A DNA stretch of 64,000 nucleotides from Daedaleopsis sinensis (lineage: Eukaryota; Basidiomycota; Agaricomycetes; Polyporales; Polyporaceae): contig CM066301.1 in NCBI GenBank assembly GCA_033807695.1, positions 4,588,001-4,652,000 of the forward strand. Direction: 5' to 3'. The notes below the pieces were generated by a model that made no database searches, was not told where the DNA came from, and saw only the letters and a program-made list of their open reading frames with translations. The stretch's first letter is position 1, and every line of letters begins with the position of its first letter. Shown here one piece after another: positions 47,434-60,739 of the stretch. The position numbers were made by a program, and so were the translations under genes.

Positions 47434-48162
47434 GCGCCACGGGCCCCCTCACTCGCTCTCATTCGCCTTCTCTGTATAAAAGTTCTTCGCCCGCGCCGCA
47501 CGCCCCCATCGCGCGGGCGTAACTTATTATGTTTGCCAACGGATCCGGCCTGCACCCCCCACCCCGCACTGTCGCACTGCTGTAGATCGCACCATACACT
47601 CCTTGCTCTACCACGTCCCTGCTCTCCCTCGCTCCACACTTTTACTCTTGCTCTTGTCCGATCATCATCTGCCACGATATTTTTTAGCATAGCAGCCCGT
47701 GCAGCCCCGCGCGCATCGGCACTAATCGAGACTTCGCCGGCTGCGCCCCTCCTTGAACTCCGCCACATCCCCCCGCACATCCCATAAACCATAAACGTGC
47801 CTCCCTCTACCCCATCCCATCCACCTCCATTCCATTCCATTCCATCCCGCTCCGCTCCGCTCTTCGCGCCCCGAGCTCATCTCGCCATATACGGATAGTG
47901 TACTTTAGGTAGTAGCCTGTAGCCCGCGCGCGGCGCGAGGCGCACGCATGAATTGACACGATGCTGAACACCCGAATCGAATCGCCGTGTGCGTCGAGAC
48001 CGACTTCGAAGCTTGAAGCTTGAAGCTGAAGAGAAACCAAGCACGCCCCAAGCCATCACGCCGCCACTAACTAGTACTGTCGCCACCGACTCGAAGCCAC
48101 ACAGCTATCCGTTCACGTTACTTGGCGATATTTTCGAACGTGCGCGCGCGCGCGCGCTGGCC

Positions 48163-48195
<33 letters not shown>
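48163..48195. repeat. (ACG)11 microsatellite
   Basis: Eleven perfect ACG units directly after a GCGCGC run (48142-48157). Confidence 0.95.
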
Positions 48196-48743
48196 TCCCG
48201 GGACGCCCGCTGGGCCACAGTAAGTCCGTCTTTACGCTTATGAGATCACCTATGATGTCGACGATGACTGTACCTCACTCGTTCTCTACTTACTCAAGTT
48301 GCTGCTTACCAACTGCAGCTACTTACTGGGTCTGACTCGCGCTCGGCGGCCAGGTGGGTACAGTGCCGCGCACACGCACACCTTGCTCACCGTGACCAAC
48401 GCTATGCGCACATTAAATTTACAGTAATTGTTCGCGATGCACACCGGTGAGTAGTTTCACCGTCCGAACTCGTCTGCTATTCCAATTTCCAAGTCCCGGT
48501 GTTTCGTACGTCGTCCCGGAGGCCGGAGGCAGCAGGCTGGCGCACGCGTCGGCCGAAAGGGGCGCGAACGTGCGCGCAGTCCCTGGCTCAGGCTGCCGAG
48601 CGGACGCGGGTGTCAGCCATTCAATATTCTAGATCTAATATCGCGAGCTCGGGACTCGGCCGCGGGAGGAGCATGTTGCTGCGATGGGCCATGGCGCGTG
48701 CTTTATGAATTTTATGCCGAGTCGCGCGATGGCGACGATGCAG

Positions 48744-48778
48744 GCAGCGGGCAGCGGGCAGCGGGCAGCGGGCAGCGG
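48744..48778. repeat. (GCAGCGG)5 minisatellite
   Basis: Five perfect 7-bp units in tandem. Confidence 0.95.
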
Positions 48779-49720
48779 GCGTACTTACAAATCCGGTTGG
48801 TCAGCGCACCACTGCGCCCGACCGGGCGACTTCGGGCCAGCCAGACGTCCGCATATATCTGGTATGTGTGTATTTCACCACCGCGCTCGTGCGCACGTAC
48901 GCACTAGTGTGCGGGTGCTGACTTAGCTGCTGCATGCATGCACTTATACATGGTCTGTTACGAGGGTGAAATTTGGCCAAAAGTGCAGCCGCGCCATCCC
49001 CGAAGCCGGACTTGTACGACTCGCGCTCGCGCTCGGACCCCGGGATCTCGGTCTCGGACGACTCAGCGCATGGGCGTACGTTGACTGCGCAGCGTGACTC
49101 CGTGTCCGGCGCGGGGTCTGCAGTGAAGGTGCGGATGACTGAGGTGAATACGAATACGTGCGCGGCCCACGAGTCGATACCATCCTCCTGGTGAGTAGCC
49201 AGGCATGCAGTGTATCGATAATCCATATCCAACAGCTGACAAGCCAGGCGTAGCTGTAGATCCGGATTCCTGAACCAACGACAAGATCCATGACCTGTAA
49301 TTAATGAAGGTGCGTCCTCTGCGCATACAGTGGCGATGTTGATGCGGCTGAGCCTGAAGCTTCTCAGGGCTTCTCGTCCGCATCCGAGTCGTCGACTGTG
49401 CAATGCGCAATAAACACATATCTGCGACGTCGACGTCCCTGCCAGGACCCCTCGACGGTCACGGTCAGGGAAGCACGCCCGAGGCCGCTCCCATCGTACT
49501 CGGGGCCCAGCGCGCTCGCGCTCGCGCCTGCGTCTGGTGCTAGTACTTGCTAGTGTCGGGGCCAGTGCGCCGGCGCCCTCGACCGAGAACTCAACATTGA
49601 ATGTTGAATATTCGATAACGCCGGTCGCGCGGCGGCTGCGAGTGCTAGTGCCACCGTGACCACTAGTACTGACATGGACAGACGGCGCGGCGACCCTGGC
49701 GAGTGTGTACATATCCCTGG

Positions 49721-49774
49721 CTCCCTGACTTCCTGACTTCTTGACTTCCCGACTCCCTGACTCCCTGAGTTCCT
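49721..49774. repeat. CTCCCTGACT-type tandem repeat
   Basis: About six imperfect 9-10 bp units of TCCCTGACT with C/T variants. Confidence 0.85.
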
Positions 49775-52700
49775 GGCCTGCGAAGTAGCTCCCTGACAGA
49801 CAACCTACCTACCACCTTCGACATGGACACGAACGCGGACGCGTCGACGCGTCGCGCTGCAATAAGTATACGGAGAAGAGGCGGCCCCCTAGCTATAGCC
49901 TATAGCTACACCACTTACCCCCAGCCGGCTAGCCTCGCCGCTCGCGTACGGGCACACATATAACACTCTGGCTCAAACGTCCGACGCGGAGTCGGAGGCC
50001 GCGTGCGTCGAGGCCGCGACCCTGGCCCTGCGCCCACGTTCAAGCGTTCAAGTCGGATCCCGACGCGGCGACGCCCCGCCCTGCGTCCTTGTGCATTCGA
50101 CTCGGAGACGGGAGCGGCGAGTCGAGTACGCTGGCTGGAAACGTGGCGGCTGCAGGGTGTGATGCCCATGTCGTTAGCCCTGCGTTCGCTTCGACACGCA
50201 AAGCGCGCGATGCTGCTGGTTGTTGTTTATTCTGGGGAGGAGGTCGATCCCCCCGCGCCTCACTGGCACCAAGTTGTTCATTTGCGGCGTGGCCACGGAC
50301 GACGCAATTGTATATCTGCCAGAATCGCGGTCGCGCGGCATTGTGAGTCCTCTAATCGATTTTCAATATTGACACTGTTAACGTTCATCTTGCAGAGTGC
50401 ATTGTTCTTCCATTTAGATGGACGAAAGGACTACCGCGTAGCCCCGGAAATCGGTGTTGTCCAATGACTAGGATCCGGAAGTGCATCCCCATTTCTGATC
50501 ATACTGCGCATACATCAATGACAAACGCGAAGACCATGGCTTACAGTCCGGTATGCATCGCTTTCCCCCGCATCGGCGTGTGCGAGGAGCGACCAAGCGA
50601 GCGCATTCCCCCGTATGGCAAGTCGTCAATGTATGTCCTCGCGAACGACGATTGACAATTCGCAGTGATAGCGTTTCTGATGGATCCTATGACGTCGAGC
50701 CTCGAGGGCCTCCTCGTCATTCACGCAGTTATGGAGCATCGGTGACCGTAGTCGACGGCGGCGCACGTCCCGCACATGGCTCGCGCCTGTGCAGCGTGGA
50801 CACGACCCCTGCAGTAACCTATGACATCTGTATCTTCTCAGTCAGATATACTGCAAAGTACCAGAACAACGCTGTACAGGGCCCCACTGCACATCCACGG
50901 TAACATAACAGCTTCTCTCGCCCGCACGCGCAGCCAAAATGACCTCATCTCTACAGACAGAACCGAGTGCAAGTCGGTGCCTGCATACGCAGTGACATTG
51001 TACATCACGCGCACGCCGGAGCGATCGTACCAGGCTGAAACGTCGACCCTGTAGGTGTGGTTGTGGGGCCCGCCATGAAATTGTAATCACTCGGAAGCTC
51101 AAGGCGGGGAAGCTAGCTGCAGGCTGCAGCCGTCTGCGCATGCGAGCGAGCCATGGCTGAAAATTATGACACAGTGACCGCACGGAAGTCTGGACGAAGT
51201 CCGCGCCCCCCGGATTCACGTACGTGCGCGGCGGGGAAGCGGGGCAGGGGGCGCGCCGTCGTCCTAAAGAAGACGCGTTCGTGTCGATGACACGTATACG
51301 AAGTGCGCGGAGGCGGAGTCTCTCCACCGTGCGCGCGCGCGTATGTGCGACGAGCATGCAGAAGCCGACGGCGACGCCGCGCTCGTGGTGCCCTCCGTGC
51401 TCTCCGTGCAGGTGTCTTGGAAGTGGAAGGATGGTGGTGCGTGGCCAATATCACCATAAGCAGGTGTGGTTCTGTGCAACTGATGTTCTAGCAGGCCTCG
51501 ATGCTCCTCACGATGCGTCCGAGTCCGCGCCCGTGCACACTCGCTGCAGAACGTACTAGTTGCCGCGATTACTGCGAAGTAGGATTTAGGCCACGCTGGA
51601 GATGTACCGGACGACCGCGAGGCATGTCGCGTGTCCATGCCTGACGCGCGCGCGCGTCTCGCGCCGGACGCTCGCGCAGCGCGCGGACGTCGCGAGCCGT
51701 CCGGGCCATCGCACTCGGTACGTCTGTCACGGATCTGCTCACCGGCAGGGCGCCCCGGGGACGCAGCAGCGCAGCCTTCAGGCGTTCTCCCTCGTCCGGG
51801 CTCGGGGAGGATTATGATTGATTTGATGAACCTGCTGCTCGATGGACCGTGGTCCCATCGTTCGGTTAAGGACGAGCGGCGCGCGCGCTCGTACGCTTTG
51901 CGGACTTGCGGATTTATGTGCTCACTGCCACTTGGTCACTTGTGCGAGTGGCCTGTGTTGTACATCATGACGAGGAGACTGATCATTTTGTATGTCTGGG
52001 AGCGTGTTCTCGCGTAGCGGCCGCTCGACGTTGCACGTTCAACTTCAAAACATCAAGCATTCTGCGTATTTCCAACATTCTCGAGACAAGGACAAGAGAG
52101 ACCCTGACTTGTATGCCGTTACGCGTTGTTCGTCGCTCGTTGCTCGTTGTTCGTCGCCCGCGTTGTCCGCGCGGGGACGCGAAGAATGATCTCGGGCGTC
52201 GACGCCGGCAGCGAGCGTCGTTGTTCTGGTTGGTTATGGCAGATGTGAGTACTGTGACATGCGGGCTCAGGAAGTCAGGCTGCGCACGAGGGGCCTGATT
52301 AGCGTGCAGAGAAGGGCGGTGGCGATACATGTATGTACACGTCGGAATCCTTCGAGTTCTCGCGCGCGCGCGCGCTGCGGATTTACTCGACGGCGTGCGG
52401 CGCGGGTCCAAGGCGACCGTCGCGCCGCCTGTCACGGAGTCTGGGGGAAGGGGGACGAGGCATGTCAGTATTGTTGTGCTGTTGGCGTGTGTATACGGAC
52501 AGGACACCTCCGGCGCCGGGTAGTGGTTGTTTGTGCATTGATGTTCATCAACGAATCCGATCTCCGTCGCTGTGTAAGGCCACTGCGGCGCAAGTGGATG
52601 GCGAGCCGGTTCTCCTAAAGGCTAGGCTAACAGCTAGTAGGTCCGGTTTCAAAGTGCAGGACACTGATTGCGTTCGTCAGCATGCATAAGCTATCGAGCC

Positions 52701-55097
52701 CAGACTCGGAGGATGTACTTGCTGTTCATTCTGCAAGCACTCCGCGACCCGGGTGAGCCTACGCTAGATCTTCGACCTGATACTGACGGGAATATTAATG
52801 GTCAGCACACATTCGTCAATAGTTGTCGAAGAGGACGCCTTGGCATGGCTTCAAGCCTAGTGTGTATAACTCCATCCGGATGTAAAGCTAGCCCACCCAC
52901 CCTCCGACTCGCGATCGGAGAGGAGAAGGATCAACTTCGTCGAGCGCCCCTGAGCCCGACCCCGACGCTCGAGCTCGACGCAGACGACACTGCGATAAGT
53001 ATCGAATTCGCCAAGGATTCACGGATGACGAAGGAAAATCGCGATCTGCTTCGGCGATGGCTCTGCAATGAGATTAGTATGGTACTGAGTAAGTACTTTG
53101 GGACTTACTAATTAAGCCTCGGTGATGTGCACTGTGCAGATCTCCTCTGGGCTGAGCGCGCGCTGAGCAATAGACTTGTGCTCACAGCTCAACAGTGCTC
53201 AACGTTCAAAAATCAGCACGGACCGCTTGTCATCAAAAATGACTCCCCGGGACGCGATCGACTGCGGGTCTGTTAAGGCAGTTCTCGGAGGCTAAGCATG
53301 CGCAGTTTGCTGTGGGGACTCCGAGAATACTTACTGGCAGGCCACCGGGTGGCCGAGTGGGTCGATAGCGCCGAAAGGCTTTTAGTTGACTCGACAGTCT
53401 CACCTACAGACGTTCATGCGACGGGTCTAAGTTTTGCAAGCCCGCCGGAGGATGTACGAAGTGCGGATCTTCGGACCTCGGGTGATGTAGGGATCCTACT
53501 CCGACTCAGCAACGGAGCTGCTCGGCCTGTACGAAGTCATGGTACTTCAGTCATAATATGCGCGTGATGCTCTGAGGGAACCCTCTGCTCGCAAGGATGA
53601 GTAGGAGCCAACGCACGGGTGGTGGTAACTTTGAATCCTGGTAGATGACGGCCGGAAGATAGGTCGCGCGCCGAAAAAACGCGATCAGTCACGCGTTACG
53701 TTTCGCGTTTGGGCGTTAGAATAACCAAATTCGAACGTCCGGCAACTCGAAGAAGTCGTCTGCAGGTCCCTGCTCCCTGAGTCCTTCAAGGTAGGCTTTC
53801 AAGTCGCGTGATAGGACGTGCGGACGATGTTCTTGGAGTATGTATGAGGTTACCTGGCTTGAAGATGGATCAGTCCGTGTTAAACTCATCTACTGACGAG
53901 ACTCGGAAGGATCACTTGAGCGTTGCGACTGACCTTCTCCACTGTAGGAGCCCCTGGAGGATGTTCGCCCAGCGAGCAACGTCGACAGGGAAACCGGGAT
54001 AAAACACGTCAGCTTGTATGGCGGCCACTGGCAGAAGTCGACTTGCCTGAAAGCGCGCCGTTGACTCAGACTGAGTTGGTCACTGGTACCAATACGTCTT
54101 GAGACTCTAAGCTTAAGGCTCTTGCAGCAGGTGCGTCACCGTTATCCATCTCCAGTGTGTGAGGAGACGAGGAGGTTGGACTCAGAATTGAATATCATTG
54201 AGCAGAGGTTCAATATTAATTCGACTAAGCCTGTCTAATCCGTGTAGAGTTAGCTATAGTGACAACCTGACGGTACAGAGATTTACATGGTGTCTTGCAA
54301 GTATACTGGTTGCCAAGAACTCCAACTGGACTCGATGGACGTCGAGACGGAGGTCCGAGCTATGGCAGAGACAAGGGGTTCACCACCAGCGTCTATCGGG
54401 CTTGCCCGGTCCGTGGTGACCGGTGATCGGTAGGCGTTGCGGCGCCTCATTCTCCTCCCTCTCCCCGGCCGACGAGTCCTCGTTGTCCCCCCTCTACTCA
54501 TCCATTCTAAATCTCAGAAGCTGAGATGTCTTTCTTTTTAAGCTTAGGCCAGCTTTACGCCCTGTGGACTAAGAACTCTGTCTATGTCACCCTCAGCACT
54601 CGCAGGTACTAACTTACTATGTGATCATACTAGTCGATGAATGCACTGGTCAACAATCTGGGTCGACAATCATCATTCATGGTCCTGGTCTATCCTGCCT
54701 CTGCTGTACCTGCGCATAAACTTGTTTATTCGAGTCTATTCAGGGATTCGTATGGTATTTGCAGTCGCCTTATAGCGCACAATAGCCTACGAAGTCTACG
54801 GCAAGCGTTGACCCTCGATCGGTGAGTCCTGGGCTTTCGCTGTGCGCTGCGGCTTGGCCCACATTCTAATCCAGCTCGATCCCCTCATAGACTCACGGGT
54901 CCACTTCTAAAACGCACCCTTAAAATGCAACCCGTAATACCCGAACGAATCTACCATTGTTGCTGGTGCTTTTCTGCCATTGTCCTACGGTGGCCCCCGA
55001 CGGAGACGTTTATATCAAGTGGCCGGATCAAGGCTAAAGCCCCGCAGGCCATAGCTCGTGGCCTAGGTGGCACATTACCCGCCGCCTTTGCTGTTGG

Positions 55098-55104
55098 TAT
55101 AAAT
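55098..55104 (+). promoter_or_regulatory. TATA box of the small gene at 55212
   Basis: TATAAAT 108-114 bp upstream of the candidate start, the same spacing as for the Kre9-like genes. Confidence 0.45.
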
Positions 55105-55211
55105 GCAGCCGCATGGCGGAAGCCAGTTTCCCCCAGACTGCCGTTGTCTTCGCCGCCTTCGTCGTGCTTGCCTCTCAGCATTCGTCATATCTGTGCTTTC
55201 GCAGTATCACA

Positions 55212-55501
55212 ATGTCGTCTCAACAAGCACAGAACGTTCCGGTACGTCTGGTTCACTGAACTGCACGAACGATTATCTGATTCCACTTCAGCTGAGCAGC
55301 GAGCCTCATGGCATTAGCTGCACTCTCGTCGCTCCTACTCCGCCAACGTCGCCGAACTTTGCTACGACGACGTTCACGGGCGCTCAGAGCATGCACGCAG
55401 CCGTTAGCCCCAAGGCAAAGGTACGTGGTGATATACCCTTCCGCCACGTATTGCAGTCTCACGCATATTTGAAGAGCAATGGCCCAAGCAAGTTGAAGTA
55501 G
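55212..55501 (+). CDS. Small protein, unknown
   Basis: Model: exon 1 55212-55241 (10 codons), intron 55242-55291 (50 bp, GTACGT..TTCAG), then 55292-55501. It begins MSSQQAQNVP and continues LSSEPHGISCTLVAPTPPTS. A 36-bp GT-AG stretch at 55421-55456 is divisible by three and open, so the product is 79 aa with it or 67 aa without. The composition is Ser/Thr/Pro/Ala-rich with no recognisable domain and no signal peptide. Support comes from the clean first intron, a TATA box at the expected distance, and a pyrimidine-rich leader ending in CAGTATCACA. A hAT-like MITE starts 165 bp downstream. Could be an effector-like or stress protein, but nothing specific shows this. Confidence 0.45.
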
Positions 55502-55665
55502 GAGCTTTGTCGTTCAGAAAACTCGGGTGGATCACTCCCTGTAGCATCCCGACGTTTTCCTGTTATCCACTCGCTATGTCTGTATGCTAGCTATGCACTG
55601 TATGCTCTCCTTTTTCCTGCAATTCACCACATGCTTTCACAAACTATCGTGTTGACTCTTGAGAA

Positions 55666-56272
55666 TAGGGTAGAGGCAGAAAATCATTTCATTTATGACC
55701 TGACAGTTATTAACTAGTCCTCGAGACGGCCATTAATGACAGCTGTTATTACCAGTTAATAACCGGGCGCTTAAGGGCGCTTATACTTTCTCACATCGGC
55801 TCTAGATTCTCGTCATTACGAAGGCGTATTCCTGTCTATTCCTATCTTGAACTTGCAGCAATGTACCGACCTCTAGCGCAGGCTATTGTGGTATAATTTT
55901 CTCGTGAATGAGTCCCGACGACAAGCTTTCGATACTCGAACTTTACTGCGACTAGCGCTGGCAGGCGCTAAATATCAGTTTTGCCGCGCACTGGCAGAGT
56001 CAGGCTCAGTCTATGCCCTAGACCGACCCCCGTCTGCTTTCTGAACAAAGTCAAGTAACAGATAATATACTCAGTTGATAGCCTAAGCTAGTAGTCTTGA
56101 CAATTGAGCTCTGAGACATGATTTTAGTAGCTCGTTTTGATATAAGCGCTGACCGTAATGACCATTTATGACAGCCCACTTAGACCCCCCGAATAAATGA
56201 CAGTTAATAACCTGTTATTAACATGGTCATCATATATGCGGTCACTAAATATGAATTATTGCCTCTACCCTA
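55666..56272. mobile_element. hAT-like MITE, 607 bp
   Basis: Perfect 13 bp terminal inverted repeats (TAGGGTAGAGGCA left, its complement right), flanked by a perfect 8 bp target duplication CTTGAGAA at 55658-55665 and 56273-56280. The 8 bp duplication and the TAGGG-type ends fit the hAT superfamily. The inside is AT-richer than its surroundings, with several copies of GTTATTAAC/TTAATAAC near both ends and no coding frame, so the element is non-autonomous. Confidence 0.93.
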
Positions 56273-56428
56273 CTTGAGAAAGACACGATTCACGTGGTCC
56301 TTTTGGACGACGTGATGTAATTAGGCGCGCTTAAGCCTCCACTAACAGCCACAATCGCACTTGCGACCTTCCGCCTCTCTTTCCTGACCCGCATCACCGC
56401 TCGTTCGTCCTCGCCGTTGCCGGCAGCG

Positions 56429-59263
56429 ATGAATGACCATGCACCGTTCCTACCCGACGCCGACACGTTCTTTAACTCGTCTCTCTTCTTCAACACGAGC
56501 CTCAAGCTCGCGCACCGGTTCTTCAGCCTCCCCTCTCGCGCCCTCGCTCGACTCCGACGACTCGATTCCATGGCCCTCGACCTGCACGGGGTCGCACAAG
56601 CGTCCCAGCTGCTGGAAGCTGAAGCTGCTACACAGACCGAGGGGTTCAGGAGGCAGAGGGGCATGCTCGGCGCGTCGAACGCACTGCCGATGCCGGGGCC
56701 CTGGGGGTTCATGACCTCGGGTTACTTTCTGGGGGTCTTCATCATGGTGAGTAGCTGTAATACTGTGCATGAAACTGGGGGACTGGCTTCTGCTCTGTCT
56801 GGTGGGCCAGATCAAGTGGTTCTATGGAATGCATGGCTAGTCTGCGAACTTGAACCTACCTCATGGTCGTGCTTGAACTCTTGTTGAGAGATGTGGATGC
56901 GCTCGCGTTCCGTGCGCGCATGCAGGTGCCATCCGTTCATGCGCATATATCACACGAGGAATGGATACGCGTTCAAGATCTCGCATGTATGAATCTTAGA
57001 CTGTCGGAGATGGTCACATAAAAGCGACCACATCACGAGGGTTTCATACATGACATGCAGACCGCATATGCATCGTGAATGAGGACTGTCTGTACAATAT
57101 GTGCAATTCCTTATCTTGAGATACACTGAGCATTCAAGCAGATTACTGACGCGTATAGCAGGCCTTCGTATTGAATCGTATACAGAACATCGTGGTACCT
57201 CCTCGTCGCCCGCAAGGTGTACGATTCAACCAACATTATATTGTACAGCTACGTAGGCCGCTATCAATCCGGGCCGCACTCCTTAGTTTGCTGTTCCCAG
57301 TCGATATCTCGTCAACGTCTTACAGGTTAACGTTCCGCCTCCCGACTCTATACTTCCTAGTGAAATCTCTGGTAATCTGGGCCGCCCTCCTCGTACAGAC
57401 GCAAGATCCTGCGTTCTTTACTCGTGTTTCGCTTCTGCAGCCTTTCGGAGATTGGGTCGCGCACAAGACCATGGCAGACATATGCTGGTCTACCTTCATG
57501 GCGACTTGCTTCACGTTGATCATTGGGTCTCTCACCAACGGTTTGGAGGGTCTCAACATCAACGAGAATGCCCCCTTCAACCTAGTACGTTTGTTCTATC
57601 ACAGTTGTGATCTCGCTGACTTTCTGGACGTAGTTTGCGTTTGCTTTCCAACTATACTTCGAATCTGCGTCTCACCTACCACCGAAGGAGGGCGAGCTCC
57701 CGTCACGACCAAGCCCGCACATGATCATCACTACCATGCTCCCTCTCCTGCAACTCACTGGGTTGCACTGTCTGGAAATCAAGTCCGCCTGGTCGCGCTA
57801 TCGCTTCGCTTTGTCGGCAGCAACTGGAACATTCTCATTGCTCCATTTCCACTATGTCTTCTGGTTCTCGCCCACACCATATCCGATGACGACGTACGCT
57901 GCGCGCGTCGTGGAGACTATCATGATATCCATCATCTCTGTCACAGTTGCTCTCAATGCTCTCACGCAGCTCCTCACCGAGGGTGCGATCGTGCGCCCGC
58001 TCTTCGCCCATGCAGCACTCATGCCACGCCCGGACGAGGACTTCAACTACGCGCTCTTCCGACTCGGGACGGCGAGCATGGACGCTACCGCCGTAGCTGG
58101 ATTCGGCAACGAGGTGGGCGGCGTGTCGAGTGCTCGCCCCAGGGACATTGCGCTCGCATCTCAACACGAGACCGTGCGCGGCGAGCTCGAAATCGACCGC
58201 GCGGGCGTCTCCGTGTTCTCGCCCGCGTACGAGCAGCGCGGCGCGAAGCGCGTCAACAAGAAGGGCTTCGCGAACGAGATCGCGCACGTCAAAGCGAAGG
58301 CCGCGAGCGCGGACCTGTGGATCAACACCATCGTGAATGTCGCGTGGCACAAACACCTGCTGACGTTCCTCGGGAGCATGTGGCGCGCCGCTCGCAGGAT
58401 GTGGGCTGCGAGCGTGTCAAAGCTGCGTCGCACGAGTGTGCGGTCACACGAACGCTCCCCGTCCGTTGACCACGTACGACCGTCGTTTATGCGAGCGGGG
58501 AGCGAGTTCGACGCCGACCCGTACGAGCTGTTCCTACGTGGAGAGTCTGTGAGCGACGACGAGGACGACTTCCAGCCTGAAGGCACGCCGGCCCCCGACC
58601 ACGATACGTCGGACACCGAGGACGAGGACGGCACACGCGCAGACGAAGACGACAGCGGCGAGCAAGCGCAGCTGTTCGCGGATCTGTCATCCGACGCCAT
58701 GACGTCCGCCCCGCTTCTCCTCGCGCATATGACTGACCCCTCGGCCTCGCCACTCACACGTCGGGGATACCGACGCCTTGTCTCGGGTGGCCGACCACCA
58801 GCGAGCGACGAGGATGGCTGGGACGACTTCGTCATGGAGCGCAGGAAAACGAAGCGCTCTGCTGTACGAGAGGAGGACCTGCTGTCCGAGAATACACATA
58901 CCTGCGTAATCTGCACTGTCGAGCCCCGCGACATCATCTGCTGGCCGTGCCGGTAAGTCTGTTGGTACATATGCGGAGATAGTGCGCTGAACGCAGCTCG
59001 TGTAGATGCCTGGCATTGTGCGACGACTGCCGCAACAACCTAGCCTCCCGCTCTTCGGCCTCAAAGCATACCTGTCCATGCTGCAGACGAAAGTGCGTAC
59101 TATATCTGCCACGCCCACGAGCCACCACCCTCTTCTGTCCTGTTTACGTCGCGTGAGAGCACGAAGCTGATACACGCCCTCTTCTCCCTGTTTGTCCACC
59201 TCTCCTCCACGCTTCGCCGCCCTGAACAGCGTGGAAGGTTACTCGAAGATATACATACCCTGA
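56429..59263 (+). CDS. Asi1/Asi3-like membrane RING ubiquitin ligase
   Basis: Exons 56429-56746, 57162-57584, 57634-58952, 59006-59092 and 59230-59263; 726 aa. I chose the ATG at 56429. About six or seven hydrophobic segments lie in residues 95-385 (for example YFLGVFIM, LYFLVKSLVIWAALLVQ, ATCFTLIIGSL, IMISIISVTVALNAL). An acidic, Asp/Glu-rich linker follows. The end is a C3HC4-type RING: CVICTVEPRDIICWPCRCLA, LCDDCR, then CPCCRRNVEGYSKIYIP. This end matches the Asi1/Asi3 family, inner nuclear membrane E3 ligases that degrade mislocalised membrane proteins and certain transcription factors in yeast. The final 11-residue exon was found by searching for this family ending. The first intron (415 bp) is long for this genome and could hide another small exon. 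Confidence 0.88.
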
Positions 59264-60074
59264 CGGCAGCGTCGCCCTCGTATCAACCTCGATCGGACGA
59301 ATCACATCGACCCCTATACAATTATATCGCCTCGCACGCGGAGTGTACTATGCTCAACACAACACACGGATGGACAGACGGGGGTGTATCATACGTATCT
59401 GACTGTAGTATGTGACAACTGCTCTCTATTAACCTTCTCATCGCCACGGCCCAGAGCTTCCAGCCCAGTCCGCTCCTTTGCGGACTTGTCATGAGAACAT
59501 TGAGAAGTACATTCGCCTTATCGCGCGCCGGACGATTCCGACAACGCGCGCGGCAGTACGTACTGCACCCATTCGAGTACCTTCTAGCTCTCGGGGAGCC
59601 TGCTGGCCCGTGCGTAACGCCATTCTGATGTCTGTTCACCCATAGGCTTCATCCGCCCGTCGGCGGCGTCGTGCCCCCTCATCTGACCCCGTCTGCTCCT
59701 CCGACTGCCTGTATAGGAAGCGGCGTGACACCTCTTCCCGCCGTTCATCAAACAGGCGCCGGGACTAGGCATGGCTCGGATAATTTCTAGCATCCTGGAT
59801 CCCACAGGAAGCTTCAAGCAAAGACAGGCTCCGGGCCACAGGAGGCCGAGATAGGCAGCGATGCGCACGATGCACATAGGAGACTCATGGTCAATGACTG
59901 TGAGGCGCGGATCGCCGCGGGCCAGACGTACATAAACCTCGGGCCAGGCGATAGGGCTCCCTCGACCTTCGGACCACCACCCTCGAGGCCCACTAGCTGT
60001 CCCCTGCTAGCTGCTACGACCCGCACGACACCCTCCTCAAACACGACTTCGAACCCAGATCAGTACCGCAAGCC
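59264..60074. other. Intergenic region
   Basis: No gene supported between the Asi-like gene and Kre9-like gene 3. No clear TATA box precedes the latter. Confidence 0.5.
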
Positions 60075-60739
60075 ATGTCGATGTTCATGACCCGCGCGCT
60101 CTACGCACTCTTCGCGCTCTTCGCCTTCGCGCAGCTCGCGCTCGGCGCCGCGGTATCCGCACCCCGCGCGGACGCCGAGAAGCGCGACGTGTTCGTGCCC
60201 CCCGTGCTCTACCCGCACGCGGGGACGGTCTGGACGAAGGGCCAACGCCACAACGTCACCTGGTGCGTGCTGTCTCCCCCCTCCCCTCGGCCGCTGACGA
60301 TGGACCCGATTGTGTCATCTATGGGGGAATAGGGACATCACGAACGCGCCCACGCACATCACGAATGGCAAGGGCCTCATCCTCCTCCGCAAGGGCGACC
60401 TCGCGACCCCGTGTACGTCTTTCTCTCGGATGTTCATGCGCTCGTGCTCACGGCCCGGGATCCCGTCGTACTCAGTGGTGCTTGGGAACGGGTTCGATAT
60501 CCTCTCGGGTCGGATCGAGGTGACCGTTCCGTGGGTGCTACCGGGTGACGACTACAGTCTTGTTTGTGAGTATTCGCCTTTCATTTCGCCCCGCGCCTTG
60601 CTCCGCGGCGGTGGATCCGCCAGCGGGCTGGGCACGGATGTCTGTGCACTTGCGGAGGCTCATCGATCGCGACGCAGTGTTCGGCGACTCGGGCAACTTC
60701 AGCCCCCAGTTCACCATCACCGGACCCAGCATTCCCTGA
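60075..60739 (+). CDS. Kre9/Knh1-like small secreted protein 3
   Basis: Exons 60075-60262, 60333-60412, 60476-60565 and 60678-60739; 139 aa. Signal peptide with hydrophobic core ALYALFALFAFAQLALG, then a KR-type cleavage site (EKRDV). The domain reads PPVLYPHAGTVW, RHNVTW, ITNGKGLILLRKGDL, RIEVTVPWVLPGDDYSLV and LFGDSGNFSPQFTI, the canonical Kre9/Knh1 order ending in the SPxFTI strand. Splice phases are 2, 1 and 1, as in the other paralogues. A downstream donor two bases later than the first GT (exon 2 ending at 60412) is required to keep phase. Such proteins are small, cell-wall or apoplast-located; the family is known from beta-glucan assembly in yeast, but the short fungal forms have no settled function. 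Confidence 0.88.

Larger units (their letters stand above)
47434..55211. other. Gene-poor region with short tandem repeats
   Basis: Nearly 8 kb with no supportable gene. Long overlapping frames in the GC-rich first part (48-52 kb) have random Arg/Ser/Pro composition. From about 53 kb the sequence is less GC-rich with fewer frames. Landmarks are the short tandem repeats listed separately, CG-dinucleotide runs near 48142 and 51330, and an imperfect palindrome TCAACATTGAATGTTGA near 49591. A D-arm-like GGTGGCCGAGTGG at about 53347 is not followed by a T-arm. Confidence 0.5.

Noticed and set aside
53340..53420. tRNA-like D-arm GGTGGCCGAGTGG
   Set aside because: No T-arm, no acceptor stem and no plausible anticodon arm.
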